From positions 1 to 17,532 of the forward strand of contig JADGJL010000590.1 of the NCBI GenBank assembly GCA_027600665.1: 17,532 nt of DNA, given 5' to 3'. Below are positions 1 to 9,640 of the stretch, one piece after another. The first letter of the stretch is position 1; each line of letters begins with the position of its first letter. Below the pieces are notes generated by a model, which did no database searches, was not told the DNA's origin, and was given only the letters and a program-made list of their open reading frames with translations. This DNA comes from Irineochytrium annulatum. Its lineage: Eukaryota > Chytridiomycota > Chytridiomycetes > Chytridiales > Chytridiaceae. The translations under genes and the position numbers were made by a program.

Positions 1-3000
1 CTCCCCCACACCCCAAACCACTCCCACCTCCCACCCTTCTCCCACTCAGACTTCCCCTGCTCCCACTTTGCGCCAGCCTCATCGACAACACGCTCCCACC
101 GCGTCCCACACTCATCCCGACTAGCTCAGCCGCGCCGCCCTCGTCAACAAGTGCCAGCGCATTCTCACAGCTCCCAACCGGCACCATCATTAAGGATCCA
201 GAGCTCCCCGTCCTCGGAACGACCCTCACGCTCCCGCCATTGTTCTGACCCAGTACCTCGGCCGCCCTCCTCCCCTGCATCTCCCACTCCTTGCTCCGCA
301 CCCGCCTCAATTCCTCTTTCGGCCTCGTCACGGCCGGATCGACTAATATCGCTCCAGGGTGCATATCAGGCGTCGTCGGACACCTCCCCACATCCTCCTC
401 CCCATGCACCGAAGGCGACGACTGCTGAGAGTGCGACCGCGCCATAGCTTCGCTCTCCCACTGCAGGAGATGCAAATTCGTCCGGCTTGGCACGCTCGGC
501 AGCGGCAGCGGATCGTCGGGACGCATGTGCAGCCCAACAGGCACGCTCGGCACCACAATAGGACTCCTCATGCCCATACCCCTCGCGCTGACGTCAGATC
601 CGGTGTTGCTTCCGCCGCGCGACAACAACATCCCGTTCCCGTTCCCGGTAACGCCGGCGGAATGCAGGGCTTGCATCTCCCGCAGCTCCCTCATCTGCTC
701 CCGCATCGCTTGCTGAAGCTGTTGCTGCTGCCGCGCGTGGAGTTGTAGCTGCTGGAGGGCATGCGCCGCGATCTGCTGCTGCTGCGTCAGCTGGAGCTGC
801 AGGGACGCCTTCTCCTGCTGTTCATGCTGCTGCTGCTGCTGCTGCAATGATGCGAGTTTGTACGCCGGTGCCTGCTGCGGCCCGACAGCAAAGAATGTGG
901 ACTGCTGCTGCTGTTGCGGTGGAGGTATGACGGATTTCGGGAGGTAAGGGGACGGGATCGCGCTCTGCTGGCTCGCTTGCTGCTGCTGCGCGCCACCGAA
1001 GGTGCACATTGGCGCCTGCTGCTGTGCCGCTTCAGAAAACGTCTGCTGCTGCGATGGCGGCACCACAGCTTTTGGACCATACGGCGCCGCCGCGGTGTTC
1101 GGGATATGCGCGACGGGTCCGTAAGGGTTCGCCTGCTGCGCCGGTTGAAATGGTCGCTGGTTCGTCTGCTGCGGCAGCACCACGACGGGCGCGTAGTGGT
1201 TGTTGCCAGTCTCCGGTATGGTAGTGTGATCGGCGGGGATAACTGCGACGGGCGCGTAGGGCTTTGCCGGAATGACGGCGACGGGAGCGTAGGATCGCTC
1301 GTGCTGCAAGGGGGCAGGGAGTTTGGGGACGGGGTCATATAGGCCGACTTGCGACGCGGGTCGGGGGAAGGGCTGATATAGCTGCTGTGATTGCGAGGAG
1401 TGTCCCGACTGTCGGGCCGATGGCGCGTCAGAAGAGAGTTTGGGAGGTACGGCGACGGGTTCGTACACTGATGGTGGAGGGGCAAGATGGGGTTCCCCGG
1501 CGAGTGTCGCGACGGGTTGATACGCGGCGATGAAGGTGGGGATAGCTGCGAACGGAGTTGGTTGTTGTTGTGGTTGCGGTTGCGGTTGCGGCTGCGGTTG
1601 ATAGTGGCTTTTGAAGATCGGGTGGACGTTGACGATGGTTTGGGGCTGATGACGCGCTTGCACGCTGGCGGCTGCTGTAGGCTGGAAGCCGGGAACAAGA
1701 TGATGGGGTAGGGAGGGTTTCGTTTCTTTGTAAAGAGGAGACTGAGGCCGACGAGGCCGGGATTGGCTAACCGGTTGGTGGGCCATCCGACGCCTTCCTT
1801 CCGACTGCCATCACCTCGTAAGCACATAAAACGGCAGTAGAAAAAAAAAGCGAAAAAAACCCACATGAGACTGTGACCGCATCGAGCTGGACGACGCCGT
1901 TGATACAGACGAGTTGGATCCATATGACGACGTCGACACCGACGACGAAAATGAACTCGACAGCGCCGAACCTCCGCCGCCACCTCCTCCACCCCCGCCG
2001 CTCCCCGCCGGGCTCCCAATGGCAAACGTGGCCCTCTTTTTCGGCTTCCCCGTCGTTCCCGAGATGCCCGACGTCGGCGTGGCAGAAATCACCTGTAATG
2101 CTGGCGCCTGTTGACGGATTCTTAGCGACTCCGCCTCGTGTTCTAAATAAGCTAATTCTTTTCACTCCCGTACCTGGTACTGTGGCTGCTGCTGCGTTTG
2201 CTGCATTTGCTGATGCTGCGAGTGATTTGTGAGGATTGGGGTCGGGATAGATGTGGATAATTCGGGTGGGGAGGTCTGGGTCGTGACTGAGCTGGTGGTG
2301 GATGATCGCTTAACTGGGACAGGAGTTGACGAGTGGGTGAGGGACGGAGATGAGGGTGCGGGAGTTGTTGTTGGTGTTGAGGAGATCGAGGTGGGGACGT
2401 TGGGTGATGGTGTTCCAGGCTGGAGATCGGGGTTAGTAATATATCGTGGAGGTAGGATAGTTGTCGTGATGTTGGAATCCGTGAACAGGGCACAGCGACG
2501 AATATCTGCTTCGCACCTTCGCTCTCTCATCCGCAATCCTTCCATCCTTTGACCACGAACATGACGGCCCAAACTTCATTCGCAATCTGTCACCCCAAAA
2601 CCCCAGATCGCCTCAAACCAACCCAAGAACGTCAATCAGCCGAAACATACCCTCTGTCCATCACTCCATTTCCCATCCCTCACTATCGCCACCTCCCCAG
2701 TGCTACTCTTCTCCCTTTTCATATCGTTCATCTTCTTAATAATCCTCGGGTCGCTCTCGATCGAGGCTGCGCTTAGGATCTGCAGGATGTTCGTCGCCTT
2801 AAAGCTCCTGTTCCTCCGCACATTTGGCTCCGGCACGCTACCAAGGGGCCGGACCGATGTTAGGGCGGCCGAGGAAGATGTCGAGGGTGACAGCGAAGTC
2901 AGAACGGGCGGGTCATCGCCCGTCCCGGGTCGATGCTGATGTTGCTGCGGCATCGGGACGTGCTGCTGCTGCTGCTGTTGGGGGAAGGTGTGGAAGAAGG

Positions 3001-3253
3001 CGGCGGTGGAATGCACGGGCGATCGCGCAGCATCCGATTGGGATGAGGGCCGACATGCGGTATCGGGCGATTGCCCGAGCCGACTCCTCCGCCGTCCGTC
3101 AAGCGTCTCCGTCGTTGGCGGTGTGGTGGAGGCGGCCCCGCAGTGGGCCGGCCTGCCATCCCGTCGGAGCAAGTCATCGTCTCCTAAGTCTGATATCTGG
3201 TGGGCGGGATGCCGCACGATGAAGCCGTCCATATCCGCCATGGACTGGGGCAT
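1..3253 (-). CDS. Gln/Ser/Pro-rich low-complexity protein, multi-exon, 3' end beyond the left edge
   Basis: I do not recognise a domain. Proposed exons, in transcript order: 3253-2651, roughly 2575-2174 (5' border unresolved), 2107-1865 and 1804-1 (open to the edge). Introns 2108-2173 (66 bp, GTACGG...CAACAG) and 1805-1864 (60 bp, GTGGGT...GGCAG) keep phase 0. The first exon has poly-Q, then a charged stretch (SFKATNILQILSAASIESD). The second is Thr/Ser/Pro-rich, the third has a run of about 10 Gly followed by poly-Ser. The last exon has about 600 open codons: PQ dipeptides, about nine YxPVAVIP-like motifs, CAG-encoded Gln runs, a Q/L/R-rich probable coiled coil (QQAMREQMRELREMQALHSA), then a Gly/Ser-rich tail. 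Length, uniform base composition and lack of stops support coding. The first ATG of the open frame was taken as start; ATGs at 3241 and 3235 are alternatives, and a further 5' exon is possible. Such composition is typical of disordered regulatory or scaffold proteins, but that is inference. Confidence 0.7.
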
Positions 3254-3930
3254 GCGGTCCTCGACAGGGTGGCGGGAGTGGCGGGACGCTGAGGGACCGT
3301 GCGGGACGGTGGGTCGGTCAGTCCAGTCTCAAGGTCAGTCACTCTTCACTCGTCGCAAAATGTCTGGTAACCGCGGAGCAGCACCGCGTCACATGGAATG
3401 CACGCGGGCGGCGAGGTCGTGTCGATTATGGGCCGATGGCGATCGATAGCGGGAAGGGTGGCCTGATGGAGTTGGAGGACGGTCGGGATGGAGACAACGA
3501 CTTCGACAACGACGGTCAGGGTCTATATGACGTGTTCAATAGCAGTCACAGTTTAAGTCACGCTTGCATTCCACCAGCCGGTAAATGCGCAAAAACGCAC
3601 AAGAGAAACTCTCCTTGTCCTAGTCACGTTTTCTCCTTACGTTCTTATCTCGCTTCATCAGGAGGTGGGCAATATCGGTAACACGTCATGGAGTCGTCAC
3701 TCCCACCCATACCGAACGAGCCGGCAGCCCGTCGGCATGAGTTAACCAGCATGATCATACTTGAGACTGGACGGCCGGATGATCGCCCGTGCCCCCCGCG
3801 TCACGCGCCTCGTCTGGCATGACATGCCGTCACGGTCGTGGGCGCTCTCATCACGTGGAAAGGTGGGCTTGGAAAGCACCGAAAAAAAGACTGCGTGCAG
3901 GTAGGACGACACGGCTTGAATTGTGAACCC
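3254..3930. other. Intergenic region upstream of the Gln-rich gene, up to the Harbinger element
   Basis: No gene is supported here. It should contain the promoter and 5' leader of the minus-strand Gln-rich gene. The reading frame stays open upstream of its proposed ATG for about 75 bp and then meets a TGA, so another 5' exon is possible. A short plus-strand ORF at 3436-3681 rich in Asp/Gly has no family resemblance that I see. An odd-centred palindrome GGCATGACATGCC lies at 3816-3828. Confidence 0.4.
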
Positions 3931-4064
3931 TTAGAGGGTGTTTCACGTCGAGAAAAAGGTGATGGTCGAAAATTGAAAATTGTAATTCCGCAAAATCACT
4001 GTTGCATGTGTATTTCACGATATTCGCCGAAAAATAAGGCTTGAAGCGTTGGTACACAGACCAA

Positions 4065-5465
4065 ATGGACGGCGTCGACGAAGCTGCGATCGTGATTGCA
4101 TTCACCACTGCTGCCGGCATGATATCAGAGGCTGTGGCCATCTCGGCCGCCACTGTGGCCACAGCTGGTGCCAGTCAGGCCACTCAGATCTCGCTGATTG
4201 GCACAACAGCAACTTTGGATGGACGTTCGTTTCGAAAGGCTGCAACAACGAGGCGCTCAATGCGCCTCACCCAGTACAGTGTGGCCCGTCTGGATCAGCA
4301 GTACTCGGATGGATGGTTTCGAGACTCCTTCAGATGCACTCAGGAATCTTTCAATCAAATTGTAGCTATTGTGGAAGAAAACTGGCTACTTGCGAATCCC
4401 CCGCTGGGCCAGCGGGCTCACTTTACTATCGAATATCGAGTTGCCGTCACGATGCATTACCTCACCCACAGTGGTTACATGAATGAGTCTGCGAAAGCAT
4501 TTTGGAATGAGCAAGAGTACTGCCGATCGCAGCGTCTGGCAGGTCATTGATGACTTGTGTGCAATTCAAGGCAACTATATATTTTTACCTGCAACGCTGG
4601 AGGTAGTGTTCGCAACGGGTCGGGTTTTCCCGAAAATTTGGGACGCCTGACCATTTGGTTCCGGGTTCGGATCCTGCCCTAAACCGACCCGTTTTTTTTG
4701 ATCCCGACCCGAAACCGACCCGTCCCGTCCGGTTGCGAACACTAGCTGGAGGAGAGGTCTGCATGCAGAGATGGTTTTAAGACAAGCGGCGGCTTCCCTT
4801 ATGCCTGCTTGGCAGTCGATGGGAGCTTGATTCAAATAGAGCGGCCGTATGTTTATGATGGGTGGTATAACAGGAAGGGGTTCACGTCTTTTAACGCCCA
4901 ATTTGTTGTTGACCATCGCTGCAAGATCTGGGCATATGATGTTAGACCTGGATCGGCCAACGACAAGCAGGTCTTCAACTATTCATACTTTGGGCATACT
5001 ATCCACAATCTACTGCCGGAAGGATTTGTGATATTAGCTGATGCGGGATATGCTTTGTATAAACATGTCATGACGCCTTACGATATTACTCCGGAAATGC
5101 CACGGGACGAGAAACTTTACAACTACATACTCTCAAAGACTCGATTTACAGTTGAACGAGCTATCGGAGTTCTGAAAAACCGATTTCGCATTTTTCAACG
5201 GCCTCTAAATATGAAAGATCAGGTTGTCAGAGATATGGTTGTGTCAGCCGAGAGAGCGATGGGCATGCTGCTTCAGGTTTGCATTGTGTTGCATAATATG
5301 CTTATCGATCTCAATGACCAGGTCGACATTTTAAACGCGGACAATGGTCAGCGTGATGACGGTGGCGACGACGAGCGAGACGAAAAAGGGGAAGTTGTTG
5401 GTGGAGCGCCGGCGAAAGCTGCTCGAAATGCTATCAAGAATTTTGTGTGGAGAACTAGGCACTAA
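4065..5465 (+). pseudogene. Harbinger DDE transposase, split by a frameshift and a MITE
   Basis: This is the transposase of the surrounding element, which cuts and reinserts it using the partner Myb-like protein. The frame opens at ATG 4065 (MDGVDEAAIV) and carries a helical N-terminal region (FRCTQESFNQIVAIVEENW), then SAKAF. There a run of four T (4500-4503) shifts the frame, which then stops at 4548-4550. In the next frame the family-typical GMSKSTADRSVWQVIDDLC follows to ATLE, where the MITE (4604-4744) interrupts. After the second target-duplication copy the same frame resumes (TSGGFPYACLAVDGSLIQI) and runs to TAA 5463-5465. Catalytic motifs are intact: AVDGS (first D), GSANDKQVF (second D) and VERAIGVLKNRF (E). 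Without the 149 bp of MITE plus one duplication copy, the frame is continuous at that point, so the T-run is the only other lesion seen. AATAAA follows at 5481. It could still be mobilised in trans. Confidence 0.92.
4604..4744. mobile_element. 141-bp hAT-like MITE nested in the Harbinger transposase
   Basis: The ends are TAGTGTTCGCAAC and its exact reverse complement GTTGCGAACACTA (13 bp perfect, continuing imperfectly into GGGTCGGG-type sequence). It is flanked by a perfect 8-bp direct repeat GCTGGAGG (4596-4603 and 4745-4752). Eight-bp duplications are the hallmark of hAT transposons, and the TAGTGTTCGCAAC end fits that superfamily. The interior is non-coding, with repeated ACGGGTCGG-like motifs on both strands. 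It has no transposase and would need one from elsewhere. It inserted after the Harbinger element, because it lies inside the transposase frame. Confidence 0.92.
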
Positions 5466-6915
5466 ACGTTTTGTGCGATAAATAAAATTTTTATACAACA
5501 ATATTTGCTCGGCGGCAAACTTCCTTGCAATCAATGTGTTTAATTCCAGCGAAGCATCCGACTTGCGTATGCTATCTTGCTGAAGCTTCATGCTGTCCCG
5601 CTGAAGCTCGATCAAAGCGTCCAGCTTCAAGCCTAAGGCCTCAACCCTTTTTCCGCTGTGCGACCCCCTGTCAAACCCGCCGCAACATTTGCTCCCATCG
5701 CCGTAAGTCCCTCCTTCATTTGCCCTCCCATCACCTCCAACGACGACCCCAACTTCCCCATGCACGCTTGCATGCTATTGCCCAGGGCGGTCAAGGCTGC
5801 AGACTGCGCCGTCAGGCCACGGCGGGCAGTAGCCACTGACGAGGATGCATCAGAGCGAGGCACAGATGAGCAAGTGTCGCGGTCGGTACTGATACCACCC
5901 AAAGACCTTCTCCTCTCAGCAGCTCGTTCATTGTCCTCAAGCTCCCCCTCGCTCCCATCATTCTCCTGTCGAGGCCGAGACGCCCAGGCCGGATCCTGTC
6001 CAAAGCATTGATTTCCTTCCCCCTCCCGCTCGCAAAAGTATGATATGGCATCCTCCCAGTACGACGGCTTCGGCTTCGACTTCATGTTGCCCGTGCGCTG
6101 GCGGTCATCGGTCTGGAGGGCGCGGACCTCCTTCCGATTCCGTTGAAACTTCGATCGCACTTGCGCAGAACTGATGTTGGTGCCGTGAGCCGTATTGATG
6201 TCCAAAACAACGGCCTCCCACGCCTCACTGAGCTTGTTCTTGTCCTTCGCGTCCAGAAATAAGGCTTGGTGGCGGCTCTTGGACTGCAACAGGGTCACAA
6301 CCTCCGCATCGCGCCAGTTGTGAGCAGAGCCGCCCTCCTCTTCCTCATCCCCCTCCTCCTGCCGTTCCCCATTTTCGCCTTCTGCGTGGGTGGTTTGGAA
6401 GTCGCGCCGGAGGGCAGCTCAATGACCTTGCGGGGGCGGCCACGCCTTCGCTTCGGTGGGTCGATCGCGACCGCGACACTGGACGGGGCAGGAGCAACGG
6501 CAGAGCTGGCGACGACTGATCCGGCGGCGGCGGCATACGAGACGGGCGCGACGGTGGCGGCGGCGGCGTACGAGGAGGGAGCGATGGTGTTTGGGATGGG
6601 CGCGACGGCGGCGGCGGCGGCGTACGAGGCGGACGCGATGGCAGGGACAGCGGCGTCGGAAGGAGCGGGCGCGACGGCCTGTCGGCGGGCGGCCATGGAC
6701 GCAGGGGGCGCGATCGAGGAGGCGGCAGCGTACGAAGCAGGAGGGACAGCGAGTCGAGGGGCGGCGGCATACGGGTCATCAGGGGCGACGGCGGGTTGGA
6801 GGGCGGTGACGGCATGTCGGGTAGTAGAGGTGGCAGAGGCGGCGGCACTGGCGGGATGGGGGTTGTGGAGTTGGACCGCGGAGGGGGGAGGCTGGTGGAT
6901 GGGCATCTCGGACAT
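5331..6915 (-). pseudogene. Harbinger-associated Myb/SANT-like DNA-binding protein, frameshifted
   Basis: In PIF/Harbinger elements the second protein binds the transposon ends and helps the transposase enter the nucleus. The frame starts at ATG 6915 (MSEMPIHQPPP) with an Ala/Pro-rich region of repeated SYAAAA-VAP units, then a basic AT-hook-like KRRRGRPRK. Between about 6420 and 6300 the reading must change frame to reach an acidic stretch and the Myb/SANT-like domain (HNWRDAEVVTLLQ, SEAWEAVVLDI, VRSKFQRNRKEVRAL, SYWEDAISYF; about 6320-6050). Near 5640 a second shift at an A-run leads into a coiled-coil-like tail (LDALIELQRDSMKLQQDSIR) whose frame stays open to 5331, overlapping the 3' end of the transposase on the other strand. 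The shifts may be mutations, assembly errors or missed introns; the true 3' end is uncertain. Confidence 0.75.
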
Positions 6916-7054
6916 GAAAATTCGTGCAAACGCAGGTCTTGCACCTGCTTTTCCAAAAACCGGTCATATTTCAGGGAAGTTTGACAACAGATAAAAGCCA
7001 TTGGCTGGAATTTTGCTTTCGGACACCATTTTCTCGACGTGAAACACCCTCTTA

Positions 7055-7376
7055 ATGCCTCCTCCAAAAAATTGGCGACTCCTAGTTCCCATTATTTCTT
7101 TTCCATAGTCTCGGCACTAAAATCCACATATTTAGTCCATCTCTCCGCGAGTGTTTTCCCTTTTATTTTGGTGAACTTGACGATTATTTTTACCACATCC
7201 CTTAAATTCTTTCCACTCTATTTTGAAGGTTGCAACATTCTGTTTCATTTTAAATGTTTTATATCTCTGTATAGAACCTTCTATTTTCTCTAGTTAAAAA
7301 ACACCAATTAAGCATCTGTGAAGACACCACATTAAGTGGTTGCATTTATTTACCTTCCAACGATAATTCAACCTGT
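7055..7376. other. AT-rich intergenic spacer between two transposons
   Basis: The sequence is distinctly more AT-rich than its surroundings, with T-runs on the plus strand. One short plus ORF (7039-7293) begins inside the transposon end and is Phe/Leu-rich only because of the T-runs. I see no gene, RNA or repeat. Confidence 0.5.
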
Positions 7377-8552
7377 TAGTGGGGAGGACAATCTGGCCTT
7401 ACTGTGGTAGTCAGGGACCTCCTCCTGCCGTTCCACATTACAAGACCATTGACAGGCTAACTCCTGGCGCATTGACCGGATGCTGTTGTGACCAACAGCG
7501 TTATGGATATGTTGTGTAGTGTAGATACCTTGTATAGTTCTAGATACCTTCTATAATTTTTCTTGTTTACTTGCTCAATCGTTCATGGTGGGACAAGCAG
7601 ATGGCCAAGTGGGCAAAGGAGACACGGCAGCAGGCAACAAATTGGTGCTTGTTGCGGTCCCTTCCCTGTTAAGCTGCAGAATCGTAGTTCCGACGTATGT
7701 CCGTAAGTGATGGATGTAGGTCCCTGAGTGTCGTTAAGTTTGTAGCGCCGTCCTGGCCCGTTGTGAAGGCGTATCAGCGCGGAGATAGATTTGAGGTGGT
7801 GTCGAAGGTGTTGAACCTCCCGCCCGTAGCGCCGACTTATAATAAGGCCTTGAGTTGCCACTGGGCGCGCCACGCGTATCACCAAAGCAATGAAGGGTAT
7901 GATACGACAAGTCCAAAAGGAATTTGCGATCAATGACCATAATGGATGATGAAGGGATTTGACTCGCAATCTTTCCATCTCTGATCAAACGCCTTGAGGA
8001 CGTGGGCGTGAAGGCCTCCTCATCCCTGATACGAGAAGCTATGCCGGGTTTCTTGTATCTCGTCGTTGTGACGTCCTCCAGATTGAACAGCGACAGCGTA
8101 GCCATACTCCAAGTGTTCAGGAGGTGGTACTTTGCCGGGGGTGGATCCCGCAGAGTATGCTTTGCAATCCGCACTAACCAAGTGTGTTTGGTTACCAGAG
8201 GTCACAAACGCAGTCGCTCAGCCGGGGTGACGGTACCTCTCCGGGAGGAGGGGTGCTTCCCTTGTCAAGACGGGCTGTAGCTCCCTGAGGTTGAAATGTG
8301 ACTCGGCCCTATGCTTGCTCTTCGCCATCGGATGGGAATGTGGGTTCTCTATCGCTGGAAGCGCAGTGGCTCCCCAGCCCGGATGCTCCCGCAGAGGTTT
8401 TTGGGAAACTGGATTGGCAGTGTTTCCAAGCCACTTTGGTCATTCAGCTCTCGGTCAATCCAGGAATTAGCCTGCGGGTGGTCTCATAGTATAGCACGGC
8501 AGGAAGAGGTCGCTGACTACCACGGGTAATGGCCACATTGTCCTCCCCACTA
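7377..8552. mobile_element. Unclassified DNA transposon relic with long terminal inverted repeats
   Basis: The left end (from GTGGGGAGGACAAT, 7379) and the reverse complement of the right end (from 8550) share the first 14 bases exactly. They stay alignable for over 100 bp, for example GTGGTAGTCAG-GACCTC-TCCTGCCGT, AGGCTAA-TCCTGG and ATTGACCG. Inner mismatches and small indels are present. TA dinucleotides flank both ends (7377-7378 and 8551-8552), which would fit a Tc1/mariner-like TA duplication but could be chance. No longer target duplication was found. The roughly 930-bp interior has only short overlapping ORFs (the longest is 146 aa, minus, 8174-7734) with no transposase motif I recognise. 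It is probably a non-autonomous or decayed element. Confidence 0.7.
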
Positions 8553-9640
8553 GCATGCTGTGGACCGACCACATTGAGCCGTGATTCGCTCCTACATTCT
8601 AGTTCCTTGTTAAATAGAGATTCTATTGTTTATGAAGACTATGAGACGTGGGCTGACGCGTCGGCGTCAACACGTCACAGGCGCTAACAGCAAAGTATCC
8701 TACTCGTCCACGCCGCTGTGTTGGACACGTCAGGGAAGCTACGTCTTGGCGTGCGTCATCATATTCTAACACAATCCTCCGGGAAAGGTGCTTACTGAGT
8801 TAAGAATTCTGATGATTCACGGAAAATCAGCTTTTGTTTCGTTTCCATTTTTCTTCCGCCTCGTTCCATGCGACGGTGCGGAAGCAGAAAATTCTGTTCA
8901 TATTCTGTCCTCCGCGGCTACTTGTGGCAGAAATGGTTGGAATCCATACCCGGTTTACGGAAGCAGAACGGAAAGAACAAACACTTCTTTTCCGCAGCTG
9001 CGGATTCGGTTCTGCTCCATTCCCTTCCACTTTGTTGACACACAACTTCTGGGTTGGCGTGCATCAAAGTGGGTTCAAGTGTTTGGGTTTGGTAGCCTTT
9101 GTTATTAGTTCGATTCTGGGTAGCCTAGTGCGGAGTTTAGATAGTTAGGATGATGCCGACGGCACCGCCGATTTGTTCGGGTGTCACTGGGGGCGCTATT
9201 TTTGGGCGTGTCGGGCATAATTGGCGTAGTAGGCGCAATTTTGGGTGTATTAAAAAAAGCACAACTAGAATGAAAGAGAATAACTTTTTTGTCCAACCTC
9301 AACTTGTTGATCAACACACACTACTCACTACACACAGTCCTCATAGTGGCGACTAGGTAGGTGTCAGGGCATTCCTGCATATCCTTTCAACATTCTTTTA
9401 TCATTAAGTGCTTCCATCGATGAAAGTTTTAGCCGCAGCGTGTCCTCTTCCGCGTTTTATGCATAACAGGCGTAATTTTAAATGAGTTAGCAAAGTACCG
9501 CAATGTCAAAGATGGTTATGATCATCGCCCGTCTCGCGACTGATAAACTCAGTCAACCTTTATTTCATTGTAAAACTAGCGAGCTTAAAATATTCGTATA
9601 AATTTGTCGATCTACAGTATTAAACCCGCCCCATCACGAG
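8553..9640. other. Gene-free region between the inverted-repeat element and the eIF5A promoter
   Basis: No gene is supported. ORFs of about 70-106 aa overlap on both strands at 8788-9148 with no family resemblance. The stretch 8830-9030 is rich in TTCCGC/GCGGAA and GCAGAA words, including the palindrome CCGCAGCTGCGG, and may be a repeat remnant. A GC-poor leader follows from about 9360. A TATAAA at 9597-9602, about 100 bp before the eIF5A start codon, is a candidate TATA box. Confidence 0.4.

Larger units (their letters stand above)
3931..7054. mobile_element. PIF/Harbinger DNA transposon with intact ends, disabled genes
   Basis: The element proper is 3934-7051 (3118 bp). Its left end begins GAGGGTGTTTCACGTCGAGA and the right end is the exact reverse complement over 23 bp (3934-3956 against 7029-7051). 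The element is flanked by TTA on both sides (3931-3933 and 7052-7054), the 3-bp TWA target duplication known for PIF/Harbinger. Inside are the two genes expected of the superfamily: a DDE transposase (plus) and a Myb/SANT-like DNA-binding protein (minus), arranged tail to tail. A hAT-like MITE is nested in the transposase. Perfect terminal repeats and target duplication suggest recent insertion, although both genes carry apparent frameshifts (real or assembly errors). It lies between genes and interrupts none that I can see. Confidence 0.95.

Noticed and set aside
787..2025. 412-residue Arg/Ser-rich minus ORF
   Set aside because: It is an out-of-frame shadow of the Gln-rich gene: it reads through two proposed introns, while the overlapping frame gives coherent Q/P-rich sequence that joins to the flanking exons.
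3436..3681. Asp/Gly-rich plus ORF upstream of the Harbinger element
   Set aside because: Short, with no family resemblance, and its acidic composition can come from local GAC/GAT repeats in a promoter region.
6345..7067. 240-residue Pro-rich minus ORF
   Set aside because: It runs through the Harbinger terminal repeat and lacks the AT-hook and Myb features; it is a frame shadow of the Ala-rich region.
7940..7990. tRNA B-box-like GAGTCAAATCC on the minus strand
   Set aside because: No cloverleaf, A box or acceptor stem could be formed around it.
7734..8174. 146-residue minus ORF in the second element
   Set aside because: No transposase or other domain recognised; it overlaps other open frames in the same stretch.
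7377..8552. CACTA-type transposon, because the right end reads CACTA
   Set aside because: CACTA elements begin with CACTA and end with TAGTG; here the order is the reverse, and no 3-bp target duplication is present.
9105..9356. Small overlapping ORFs on both strands, including a hydrophobic Gly/Val/Ile-rich plus-strand reading
   Set aside because: No clear start context, no family resemblance and no splice partners found.
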